From Hyphomicrobium_A sp963726795 (GTDB lineage: Bacteria > Pseudomonadota > Alphaproteobacteria > Rhizobiales > Hyphomicrobiaceae), in assembly GCA_963726795.1 (NCBI GenBank), contig CAVSDD010000006.1:124001-188000 (forward strand): 64,000 bases of DNA. Reading direction: 5' to 3'. Position numbers and translations under genes: made by a program. Position 1 is the first letter of the stretch, and the number at the start of each line of letters is the position of its first letter. Below, piece by piece: positions 44,431 through 54,871 of the stretch. A model generated the notes under the pieces. The model ran no database searches. It was not told the DNA's origin and saw nothing but the letters and a program-made list of their open reading frames with translations.

Positions 44431-45436
44431 TCAGGCAACGTCGGTCACACGGGTAATAATCGTCTCCGGCCAACTTTGGCTGGAGACGTTTTTGCGCCGG
44501 TACTCGCTGGGCGACATGCCATAGGCGCTCTTGAACGCTCTGGAGAAGTGCGACAGGTCCGAGAATCCCCACGCGTAGGCCACGTCGCCAATCGGCCGAT
44601 GCGAAGGTTGGGCAAGCTCGATGCGGCACTTCTCCAATCGGCGCATTTGAATGAGGCGCTGCAGAGATGTCCCCTCTTTCGCGAGCAGCGCATTTGCATA
44701 ACGGAAGCTGACGCCCGCTCTCTTCGAGACCTCCTGACACTTGATGTCGGGATCGCAAAGGGCCTGCTCGACTTCGTAGCGCAGCCGCATGAGAGCAAGA
44801 GTCGAAGCTGATCCTAGTCGCGCAGGTCGCAGCTCGGCCCGTTGAGCGAGCGCCATCGCGACAAGATCGAGCACTTGAGTGCTTATTTGTGCCTGAGTTC
44901 GTTCCGACAGCCTGTTTGCGTGCTCTGGAAGCATCCGAATGAATCCGGATGCAAGCGCGCCGATCCCTGTGTCGGCGGCAATTGCCAGCCCAGTTACCGT
45001 GTCTGTCGATCCGAACTCGACGCTCAAGCTGAGTGACCGGTACATTCACGACCAATTGGCGTGATTGTTTGGGATAGGTGAAATCGTACGGCCACCGGGT
45101 ATCTACGATGCAAAAATCACCCGGTGCGAGTATTGCCTCGCGCCCGAATTGCTCTATGCGGCAGAAATTCTCCAATTGCAGACAGACGAAGATGCGCTCT
45201 GAAGGCGATCGCTGAACTTGGCGCGCGGTGCGCCAGAGGTGCATCGCAGAATTTTCGTAAACCGACAGCGTCGACAGAGCCAAGGGCGCGGTTGAGATTG
45301 CACCATGAAACCTGCTTGCGGTCTCCGAGGCGCACTCGTGCTGAGCGTAACTTTTGCACGCGACGTCGTGCCAGAGGTCAAAGCGGTCCCGCGGATGCAC
45401 GAGGCCGGTGGAGAATTCGAGCTTCAATCCTGTCAT
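44431..45436 (-). CDS. AraC-family transcriptional regulator, one apparent +1 frameshift
   Basis: The N-terminal part (MTGLKLEFSTGLVHPRDRFD ... EAILAPGDFCIVDTRWPYDF) is an AraC ligand-binding cupin-like domain. At 45014-45015 (TTCG on the coding strand) the frame moves +1: raw RVRIDRHGNW becomes RV-GSTDTVTGLAIAADTGIG. The C-terminus is a clear AraC double HTH: CQEVSKRAGVSFRYANALLA, LIQMRRLEKCRIELAQPSHR, PIGDVAYAWGFSDLSHFSRA and FKSAYGMSPSEYRRKN. The restored length is 334 aa. Target genes are unknown; the nearest are the EF-hand lipoprotein and SnoaL genes. Confidence 0.86.
44461..44493 (+). terminator. Terminator of the EF-hand gene inside the convergent araC
   Basis: CGTCTCCGGCC (44461-44471) and GGCTGGAGACG (44478-44488) pair with one G-U, followed by TTTTT (44489-44493). 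It lies 31 nt past the EF-hand stop but within the 3' coding region of araC on the other strand. Confidence 0.8.
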
Positions 45437-45684
45437 ATAGTTGCCTCGCCGCAGATGCGGCTAGTGTTACTTCCTCTTAGTCCGCGCGTGGGCTCCTCCG
45501 ATCGACAATGCTACCAACGGGTTTAAACGAGAGCGACATCATCGACTGCCATCTCTAAGAAAGAGGGCGCGGGGTCGAATGCAAGGGTCGCTCAGCCCTG
45601 CGCGCTCGACATCGCCAGCAAATATATAGCAAGAACAGATAGTGGGAACGGCGACCCGGTCAGACCTGAACGAGCGGCGAAGGG

Positions 45685-46161
45685 CTATGGGGTTTCTGAT
45701 CGGCGTTTAACAGGCCCGGCATATTCCAGTTTACCTCGGGGGATGCCCGGATCTCCGGCAATCAGCCGCCAGAAAGCTGCCATTCTGGCGGCGTCGTGAA
45801 ACTCCTCGAGCCGCGCAATCTTGTCCCCGCGATAGGTGACCACTTGCCGGTAGGAGCCCACCAGCTTGTGGCCGGTGCTCTTGTGCCGAATGTAGCATTC
45901 GATATTAGCGCGCCCGACGCCATCCTGCAGGCGGAAATATTCGGAGACTGAAACACTCTCCGCCACCTGCGCGATTGACTGCATGAAATCGCGAAGCCCG
46001 TCCTTGCCGGCGATGGTCATCGGGGTCCCGTCGGGGCCGCCGGTGTTGCACCAATAGGTCAGGTCATCGACATACTGCGCAAGCACGCCCTCGATGTCGC
46101 CCGTGCTCCAGGCGGCATGGGCCAGATCCAAGATCTCTCGTGCGCTGCTTTCGTTCAACAA
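45685..46161 (-). CDS. SnoaL-like / NTF2-fold protein
   Basis: This 158-aa protein begins MLNESSAREILDLAHAAWST, then GDIEGVLAQYVDDLTYWCN and KLVGSYRQVVTYRGDKIARL / EEFHDAARMAAFWRLIAGD. This is the alpha+beta cone fold of SnoaL-like polyketide cyclases and nuclear transport factor 2-like proteins. The family covers isomerases, cyclases and non-enzymes, so no substrate is proposed. It stands upstream of araC on the same strand with a 248-nt gap. Confidence 0.8.
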   Translation of the reverse strand: MLNESSAREILDLAHAAWSTGDIEGVLAQYVDDLTYWCNTGGPDGTPMTIAGKDGLRDFMQSIAQVAESVSVSEYFRLQDGVGRANIECYIRHKSTGHKLVGSYRQVVTYRGDKIARLEEFHDAARMAAFWRLIAGDPGIPRGKLEYAGPVKRRSETP

Positions 46162-46733
46162 GCTGAGCCCCAGATAGACGTCGCGGTCGGATCATCATCG
46201 CACATCCAATCGACGTGGCAATCGCGTCAAAATGGTCGGCGGTTCCGTTAATCAGGACCGGTCTCCGTCGAGCGCTCGAGCAACGTAACGTGCGCCGACC
46301 TGTCGGTCTGCAACCTTCGCCGCAAATCGGGCCCTCGCCTCGCCGAGCTAAGAGAAAGGAGTTCTGCGGATCGCGATACGCATTATGCACCTCGCTAGAA
46401 TGTCGGGGATGAACCGGGAAGAAATTCCCGAAACACGCAGGAAAAACAGGAAGTTGCTATTGAATCTGCAACTCAATCGCAACAGTCAAAATCGAAACGA
46501 AAAGAATTCCGAAGTCTCACCTTGTTTCGAAAAGGGCCGCTGATACGAAGTTACGTCGGAGCGCAACGTTATAACTGCGTTCGTCTGGGGAGTTGGGGGA
46601 GTAATGTGTTCGACAGCACCGCTCGATAAGAGCTAGTTCGGGGTACGGCTGAGCAAACGTCTGCTTCAAGCCGACCGCGCCGAAAACCCACAAAATTGCA
46701 ACGTGTCACCAACATCGCTCGATGGGGGAAGGA
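46162..46733. other. Long intergenic region upstream of the autotransporter
   Basis: 572 nt without a supported gene; small open frames here look random. Base composition falls noticeably (A-rich 46430-46520). A 6-bp hairpin CGGGAA-GAAA-TTCCCG at 46415-46430 has a GNRA-type loop. GGGGGAAGG at 46724-46732 is the ribosome site of the autotransporter. Confidence 0.6.
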
Positions 46734-49733
46734 ATGTCTTGTCTCGCGTACACGCCTCGCCGCCGGGGAACTGCTTTCACGAAAGCATCCGTGGCTTCGA
46801 CTTTGGCGCTCTTATTCTCCGTAGGCGTTTCCCATCCAGCGATGGCGGCATGTACTCCTGCCCCGCCGACAAGCAACACCTACGGGAGCGGTGACGATAC
46901 TGTCACCTGCGCCACCGGCAGTACGCCAGATCCGGACAAGCTATTTGATCTAGGGGGAGGCAACGACACCCTGACGGTCAACAATAATCCGATTTTTTCC
47001 AATCTCGGCAGCCTCGCAACCAACGGCACCTATTCCGTTGTTGTCGTGACCGGCAACACCGGAAACGACACCTTCAATGTCAACGGTGGCGATTTTCATG
47101 GGCAAATCCAAGGCAACGATGGAAACGACCATTTCAACATCACGGCCGGCACATTTCGCGGCAACATCGCTGGCGATCAAACCGGTCAGGCAGGGGCCGA
47201 TATCTTCAAAATATCCGGCGGTGAGTTCTTTGGCAGCGTAAATGCCGGCGGCGGCAATGACGTGATGTATGTTACCGGAGGCACCTTCCACGACGAGTTC
47301 CAGAACGGCGCCGGAACGGACTACAGCTTCCTGTTCGGAGGCACCTTTGAATCCACAGTCGAGATGCAGCGCGGCTCAGTCAACAGCGTCATCGATGTCG
47401 ACGGCGGGCGGCTTTTGGCCGGCTTCGAAATGCAGAACGGAAATGCCACTTTCGCGCAGGCGGTAAATCCCACCTTCTATCTTCGGTCGGGCTTTGTTAG
47501 CGTCGGAACTTGGGGGAACGCCAACGACAGCACGTTCATAATCGACCCTGTGAATTCGCAGAAGCCCAGCTCTGTCGATCCGTATGCCAGCGATATCGCC
47601 GCAGCGTTTGCCAATGGCACGGCCAATCCCGATACGCACCATCTGTTGACCCTTGGGGTGGGCGGCGGGGACGATGACGATGACGGGCCGGCGGCAGCTA
47701 CCCCCACGATCGCTCTAGGCAATGGCAACGACAAACTTTCCTTTGTCGGCGCGGTCAACACAGGCACGGGCATCCACAATCTGCACTTCGGTGATGAAGA
47801 CGAGCTGGATGAGGAGGAGCTGCCGATCCTCGACGGCGATGGACAAAGCGCAACCGCCGATGCATTCGGCCGTCCTGGCACGCCCGGCACGAATGACTCA
47901 CTCACAGTGGCTCAGGGCAGCAACCTGCTTCTCGGACAGGTCATCAATTTCGAAAACCTTTCCGTCACCGGCGGATCGCAACTGCAGTTGAACGCTGAAG
48001 AATATCATTTCGGCACTGCGGCTGGCGACCCGACGAAGAGCTTCGTCCACGTCGACGGCACATCGATCTTGTGGCTCACCAGTGATGAAGAAGTGGAACT
48101 CGAGACCGCGCACTTCGTCCTCGACTCCGGTGCCGGTTTCACCCCGCGTCTCGAGGGCCTGCCTGATTATTACAATACGTTCGCAACCGGCGGCATCTTG
48201 AAGATCGGTGCGGCACCCGCCGCAGCCGGCGGTGACGACGACGATGACGACGATGTAGTCGCTCTGGATGAGCCCGACGAGCCGTCTGGCCCTGCCAAAG
48301 CCGATGTGACGATCAGCACGGGCGCTTCGACGTTCGTCAATGGCGGCACGATCGACATGCTGAACGGCGTGGTCGGCGACAAGCTGACCGTTGAGGGAGC
48401 AGATCCCAACGTCGGCGGCGCCTACCTTTCTGTGGGCGGCAAGCTGGCGGTTGAGGCCGTGCTCGACGCGGGAGGCCCCGGCGCGCTTTCGCAATCCGAC
48501 AAACTCGAAATCGAAGGCGCAACGGTTACAGGCACCACGACGGTCTATGTGAAAAACGTGGGTGGCACGGGGGCCTTCACTGGTCACGGCGACGACGACG
48601 GTATCAAGATTGCCGAAATCGAGGACGGATCCGGAACGGCCGCAAACAACAGCTTTATCCTCGCGGCCAACAACATCTCCGGAAAAGCAGAAGTCATCGG
48701 CGGTGCCTTCTCTTACCGTCTCGTACCGTTCGTTACGAACGGAGGCGATGACGCGGACTACCGCCTGCAATCCGACATCCTCGATCAGGATCCGGCCTAC
48801 TCCTCGGCGACCGGGGTTGCCCAGAAGCTGGCCTACAGCAGCCTCGATACGCTCTACAAGCGCCTCGGCGAAATTCGCTCCGGCGCGGCGACCGACGGCA
48901 CGGCCATGTACGGCAGCGTCGGCGGCTGGGTTCGCGGCATGTACTCCGAAGTCGACACCAACGTGAAATCGGGCTTCGACTTCGGTCAGCAGAACTCTGG
49001 CGTCCTGGCCGGTCTCGACCACAAGACCAAGGACGAGTACGGCACTTGGCTCGTCGGCATCTTCGGTGGCCAACAGCGTGCCGATGCCGACGTGAATGCT
49101 ACCATTTGGGGCGGCGCCTCGCGGTCGTCGGTTGAGATCGACTCATGGACACTGGGTGGCTACGTCAGCTACGCCCAGTCGCACGCTCCAGGCGTTGGCC
49201 TCTACTCCGATACCGTCCTGAAGTTCGATGACTTCACGGATATAAAGATGGCCGCCGTATCACGCTCCGCAAGCGGCTCAACGGAGGGTTCCGCCGCCAC
49301 GATTTCGAGTGAGGTCGGGTACGGCATCCCTGTCGGTGGCGGCAATGCTACGCTGCAACCACAGGCTCAATTGAGCTACACGACCCTGACCCTGACCGAT
49401 TTCGACGACAGCTATGGTCTCCGGGTCGAGAATGACAACACGCAGTCGCTGGTCGGCCGCGCAGGCTTGCAACTTCAGGGCAATTACGGTGGCCCCGGAT
49501 CTCAGTTTTCGCCGTACGTCATTGTGAATGTCCTCTCTGAGTTCCTGGGAGACAACAACACGACGATCGCCGGAACGAAATTCGCCAGCGATACGTCCGG
49601 GGTCTGGTATTCGGTCGGCGGCGGCGTCACGGCCGAGCTGGGCCGGTCGCTGTCCCTCTACGGTTCCGGCGAGTACAGCTTCGGCGATGTGCAAGGCTGG
49701 GGCGGCACCGGTGGCGTGAAGATGCGCTGGTGA
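46734..49733 (+). CDS. Large autotransporter with RTX-like and Asp-rich passenger
   Basis: This 999-aa type V secretion protein has an extended signal peptide (MSCLAYTPRRRGTAFTKASV, then ASTLALLFSVGVSHPAMAA, cleavage near AMA-AC). The passenger (about residues 40-720) begins with GGxGxD-like blocks: DLGGGNDTLTV, GNTGNDTFNVNGG, GNDGNDHFNITAG and GGGNDVMYVTGG. It also has three acidic stretches (GGGDDDDDGP; GDEDELDEEELPILDGDG; GGDDDDDDDVVALDEPDEP). The C-terminal ~270 residues form a beta-barrel from GGWVRGMYSEVDTNVKSGFD to YSFGDVQGWGGTGGVKMRW with the expected terminal aromatic. Function is probably surface display or adhesion. The start at 46734 follows GGGGGAAGG. Confidence 0.9.
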   Translation: MSCLAYTPRRRGTAFTKASVASTLALLFSVGVSHPAMAACTPAPPTSNTYGSGDDTVTCATGSTPDPDKLFDLGGGNDTLTVNNNPIFSNLGSLATNGTYSVVVVTGNTGNDTFNVNGGDFHGQIQGNDGNDHFNITAGTFRGNIAGDQTGQAGADIFKISGGEFFGSVNAGGGNDVMYVTGGTFHDEFQNGAGTDYSFLFGGTFESTVEMQRGSVNSVIDVDGGRLLAGFEMQNGNATFAQAVNPTFYLRSGFVSVGTWGNANDSTFIIDPVNSQKPSSVDPYASDIAAAFANGTANPDTHHLLTLGVGGGDDDDDGPAAATPTIALGNGNDKLSFVGAVNTGTGIHNLHFGDEDELDEEELPILDGDGQSATADAFGRPGTPGTNDSLTVAQGSNLLLGQVINFENLSVTGGSQLQLNAEEYHFGTAAGDPTKSFVHVDGTSILWLTSDEEVELETAHFVLDSGAGFTPRLEGLPDYYNTFATGGILKIGAAPAAAGGDDDDDDDVVALDEPDEPSGPAKADVTISTGASTFVNGGTIDMLNGVVGDKLTVEGADPNVGGAYLSVGGKLAVEAVLDAGGPGALSQSDKLEIEGATVTGTTTVYVKNVGGTGAFTGHGDDDGIKIAEIEDGSGTAANNSFILAANNISGKAEVIGGAFSYRLVPFVTNGGDDADYRLQSDILDQDPAYSSATGVAQKLAYSSLDTLYKRLGEIRSGAATDGTAMYGSVGGWVRGMYSEVDTNVKSGFDFGQQNSGVLAGLDHKTKDEYGTWLVGIFGGQQRADADVNATIWGGASRSSVEIDSWTLGGYVSYAQSHAPGVGLYSDTVLKFDDFTDIKMAAVSRSASGSTEGSAATISSEVGYGIPVGGGNATLQPQAQLSYTTLTLTDFDDSYGLRVENDNTQSLVGRAGLQLQGNYGGPGSQFSPYVIVNVLSEFLGDNNTTIAGTKFASDTSGVWYSVGGGVTAELGRSLSLYGSGEYSFGDVQGWGGTGGVKMRW

Positions 49734-49793
49734 TTTAAGGCTGAAGGCCCGGACATAACGGTTCGAACGCACCCGTCTGATGGTATCGTTCGT

Positions 49794-49832
49794 GACCCCT
49801 CTCCTTCCCTACGAGGAGAGGGGTCTTTTTTT
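49794..49832 (+). terminator. Strong terminator after the autotransporter
   Basis: GACCCCTCTCCT (49794-49805) pairs perfectly with AGGAGAGGGGTC (49814-49825), followed by seven T (49826-49832). It lies 61 nt past the autotransporter stop. Confidence 0.93.
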
Positions 49833-49867
49833 GTGCCTGCGTTGGCTCTGGGTAGGCGGCGGCGGTC

Positions 49868-50164
49868 TCAGCGTTCATCCCCGGACTGGCGCGCAGCCTC
49901 CTTCTTGGAGACTTCGCCGGAGGCAACCAGGGCATTGACGCAAGGTTGTGAGAGCTTGCTGGCGGCCGCTCGCATGCACCCGCGAAGCTTGGGGCTCTCC
50001 ACGTCGTATGAGCTGCAGTAGCTGAGGTAATCGCCCTCGCAGGCGTTCAATACGCGGTCGCTGTAAGCGGCGGCCTCCGTTGCCAAGGCAACGCTGGCCA
50101 ATCCGGCAGCGGCCAACGCATATATCCAGGTTTGGGACTTGATCCGTTTTGTCGTCTCACTCAT
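49868..50164 (-). CDS. Small secreted protein with conserved-looking cysteines, unknown
   Basis: This 98-aa product starts at ATG 50164 (MSETTKRIKSQTWIYALAAA). It has a signal peptide ending near TEAAA-YS. The mature part RVLNACEGDYLSYCSSYDVE / SPKLRGCMRAAASKLSQPCV has four cysteines in CX7C and CX9C-like spacing, reminiscent of a small disulfide-stabilised helical hairpin. It ends in a basic tail. I do not recognise a named family. Confidence 0.75.
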   Translation of the reverse strand: MSETTKRIKSQTWIYALAAAGLASVALATEAAAYSDRVLNACEGDYLSYCSSYDVESPKLRGCMRAAASKLSQPCVNALVASGEVSKKEAARQSGDER

Positions 50165-50272
50165 TGCAGGCTTCCTTCTAAAACGCATTGGGAGCTGCAG
50201 TTTTGTCTAAGGGACGAGCGTGAGCAGTACCCTGGGGGACAGGGCCGATCGTCTTGCCCCTGGCGAGGGAAA

Positions 50273-50310
50273 AAATTTGGCCGCCGGAGTGATCTCCGGC
50301 GGCCAAATTT
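50273..50310. terminator. Bidirectional terminator-like palindrome
   Basis: AAATTTGGCCGCCGGAG (50273-50289) pairs perfectly, 17 bp, with CTCCGGCGGCCAAATTT (50294-50310) around TGAT. The A/T ends make it read as a terminator on both strands. On the minus strand it ends the GlsB-like gene (stop 50337). Confidence 0.85.
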
Positions 50311-50336
50311 GAAAGCCCGTTGGCTCGCAGCAGCCG

Positions 50337-50591
50337 TTAGCTACGGCGCACCAATCCCACCAGGAACAGCAGGATGAGCGCCCCGAGCAGGGCCGCTACG
50401 ATGTTGCCGCCGAAGCTCTCGGTATAGAGGCCGAGGCGCGGTGCCAGGACGCCCGCGATGCCGGCGCCAAGGATGCCGACAATGATGTTGCCGATCAGTC
50501 CGAAGCCGTAACCCTTGACCAGCAACCCGGCCAGCCAGCCGGCGATGGCGCCTATTACGATCCACGCAAGTATCGATTGCGGCTCAAGCAT
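50337..50591 (-). CDS. GlsB/YeaQ/YmgE-family small membrane protein
   Basis: This 84-aa protein has three spans: AWIVIGAIAGWLAGLLVKGY, GFGLIGNIIVGILGAGIAGV and GNIVAALLGALILLFLVGLV. The GxGxxGNIxVGIxGA pattern is typical of the transglycosylase-associated (GlsB/YeaQ) family, associated with stress. It ends in RRS. No biochemical function is established. Confidence 0.92.
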   Translation of the reverse strand: MLEPQSILAWIVIGAIAGWLAGLLVKGYGFGLIGNIIVGILGAGIAGVLAPRLGLYTESFGGNIVAALLGALILLFLVGLVRRS

Positions 50592-50725
50592 GTGTTTTTC
50601 CTCCGAAGCGCCAGCCAGTTGCGCTGTCCTTAGCTGATATCATGCTTCGGAACTGCCTCGCCAGCTTTGAAACTAAAGCCTTCATTCTGTTGCGCCGGCG
50701 CTGGCCAATGGGCGATAGACAATTG

Positions 50726-51271
50726 ATGAGCGAGAAACACGCCGGCAACGCCGAGAACGCGGTGCTTCCTGAAAGCTTTTTTCAGCGTCCGGCGGCCAAG
50801 GTTGCGCGCGACCTATTGGGTCATACCCTCGTGCGGAGCCGAGGCTCGACCCTCATTTCATCCATGATCATCGAAACCGAGGCGTACGAAGGCCCGCACG
50901 ACCTTGCGTCGCATTCCTCGCGCGGCCGCACGAAACGCACCGAGGTGATGTTCGGCCCTCCGGGTCGCTTCTACGTCTATCTCGTCTACGGCATCCACTG
51001 GATGCTCAACGTTGTGACGGGTGATGTGGGAGATGCCCAAGCCGTTCTCATCCGCGGCGTCGAGGGTGCTTCCGGCCCGGGACGCGTTGGCGCCGCGCTC
51101 AAGATTGATCCCTCGTTAAACGGACGCGCGGCGGTACCGGCTTCGGGGCTTTGGTTTGAGCAGTCGTCGCCTGCGCCCAAGAAGCTGCGCGTCACCAGAA
51201 CGCCACGCATCGGCGTCGATTATGCCGGCCCCGTGTGGGCCGCAAAGAAGCTCCGCTTCCTGCTCGCATGA
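50726..51271 (+). CDS. 3-methyladenine (alkyladenine) DNA glycosylase, AAG/MPG type
   Basis: This base-excision enzyme removes alkylated purines. Signatures are LPESFFQRPAAKVARDLLGH, the catalytic Glu region IETEAYEGPHDLASHSSRGR, TKRTEVMFGPPGRFYVYLVY / GIHWMLNVVTGDVGDAQAVL / IRGVEGASGPGRVGAALKID and the C-terminal RVTRTPRIGVDYAGP. The frame is open to an ATG at 50642; I start at MSEKHAGNAENAV (50726), giving 181 aa close to family length. No convincing ribosome site decides between them. Confidence 0.92.
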   Translation: MSEKHAGNAENAVLPESFFQRPAAKVARDLLGHTLVRSRGSTLISSMIIETEAYEGPHDLASHSSRGRTKRTEVMFGPPGRFYVYLVYGIHWMLNVVTGDVGDAQAVLIRGVEGASGPGRVGAALKIDPSLNGRAAVPASGLWFEQSSPAPKKLRVTRTPRIGVDYAGPVWAAKKLRFLLA

Positions 51272-51291
51272 GTTTTGGAACTGAAGGAGCG

Positions 51292-53467
<2,176 letters not shown>

Positions 53468-53764
53468 TGCCCTAAATCACTATGCTGTCGATGCCTTGGA
53501 CTCGGTAGCGTGATTCGAGGTTGTTACGTCTGCCGGCGGCGAGTTTATGTGCGGTGGTGCTTTGGCGACAGGAAGAGCAAATGCAAGCGGGGGCGTTCAG
53601 GCACCGCTAACGATTCGGGGATCGAAGCAACGGGCGGATGCAGCGTTACGACCCCAACTGAAACACCGTCTACACCATATGTCCGACCCGACGTGGCGCC
53701 TTGTCCGCTCATTCAGCAATCTGTGTCACGCTATTCGGGCGTGATCTGAAAGCGGGCCAGAACC
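53468..53764. other. Intergenic region between recQ and type III PKS
   Basis: 297 nt with no supported gene. It separates divergent recQ and PKS and must contain both promoters. I see no clear operator, repeat or terminator. Confidence 0.55.
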
Positions 53765-54871
53765 ATGACGACATACGCAGAACTCCTCGCCGCGCGAGGT
53801 GCGGTTCGATCAGCGCTCGACATTGAAATCTTGTCAGTGGCGACAGCGGTGCCTACGCACGTCACCGGGCAGCAGGATATCGCCGAACGCGCGCACAAGA
53901 TTTATCCGCAGTATGCGCGTCTCGATGCGCTCTATACCAACACCGGGATCGAGCGGCGCTACTCGGTGGAGCCGAAAGAGTGGTACCTGCAGACGCACAC
54001 CTGGGAGGAGCGCACGGCAACGTACCAGCGCAACGCGCTCGACCTTTTGGAAAAGGTTGCAGTGCAAGCGGTTGCCGAGGCCGGTCTTAAGCTGCGCGAC
54101 ATCGACACGATCGTCACCAACACGATCACGGGGCTCGCGATCCCCAGCCTCGAAGCACGACTGATGAATCGCCTGGCCTTCCGCCCAGACGTCCAGCGGT
54201 TGCCGATTTTTGGTCTCGGCTGCGGCGGCGGCGTTGCCGGCATCTCGCGCGCAGCGCGCATGGCCCAAGCTCAGCCTGGTTCCAACGTGCTGTTCCTCAC
54301 CGTTGATCTGTGCTCGCTCTGCCTGCGCATCAATGACCCGACCCTCACCATGTTCGTCGCTGCGGCGCTATTTGGCGACGGAGCGGCAGGCGTCGTGCTG
54401 CGGTCCCCTGGTGGGGGAAGTGCTGATGGAGAAAGCAGTCCGGCGCGCGCGCGCATTCGGGCCATCGGCGAATACTTCTGGTCGAAGACCGAGCACATCA
54501 TGGGTTGGGACATCAAGAACGATGGCTTCGGCATCGTATTGAGTGCCGATTTGCCAACCTTGATGCGCGAGCGGCTGGGCGAGGCGTTGCTGCCGTTCTT
54601 TGCGCGCGAGGGGCTCGCGCTGGAAGACTTTGACGGGTTTCTCTTTCACCCGGGTGGAAGCAAGGTTCTGGCCACGGCAGAGGATGCGCTCGGTCTGTCG
54701 CGCGATCAGCTCCGCTACTCCTGGCAGGTGCTGCGCGACTACGGCAACATGTCGTCGGCAACGGCGCTATTCGTGCTGAAGGAAGCGCTGGGTGACCGCG
54801 CCCATGGACGCTTCTTGATGGCGGCGTTTGGCCCCGGCTTCTCCGGCTACTTTATCGTGCTCGAGCTCTGA
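53765..54871 (+). CDS. Type III polyketide synthase (chalcone-synthase-like)
   Basis: This 368-aa thiolase-fold enzyme extends an acyl-CoA with malonyl-CoA. The catalytic triad is visible: Cys in PIFGLGCGGGVAGISRAARM, His in GFLFHPGGSKVLATAEDALG and Asn in LRDYGNMSSATALFVLKEAL. The N-terminus has ILSVATAVPTHVTGQQDIAE and TGIERRYSV. Bacterial relatives make alkylresorcinols, alkylpyrones or phloroglucinols. No tailoring methyltransferase or oxidase lies next to it here. It overlaps the convergent permease by 20 nt. Confidence 0.93.
   Translation: MTTYAELLAARGAVRSALDIEILSVATAVPTHVTGQQDIAERAHKIYPQYARLDALYTNTGIERRYSVEPKEWYLQTHTWEERTATYQRNALDLLEKVAVQAVAEAGLKLRDIDTIVTNTITGLAIPSLEARLMNRLAFRPDVQRLPIFGLGCGGGVAGISRAARMAQAQPGSNVLFLTVDLCSLCLRINDPTLTMFVAAALFGDGAAGVVLRSPGGGSADGESSPARARIRAIGEYFWSKTEHIMGWDIKNDGFGIVLSADLPTLMRERLGEALLPFFAREGLALEDFDGFLFHPGGSKVLATAEDALGLSRDQLRYSWQVLRDYGNMSSATALFVLKEALGDRAHGRFLMAAFGPGFSGYFIVLEL

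Noticed and set aside
47898..49073. A 391-codon open frame antisense to the autotransporter
   Set aside because: It mirrors the autotransporter codon pattern, has no recognisable domain and no ribosome site; typical high-GC shadow.
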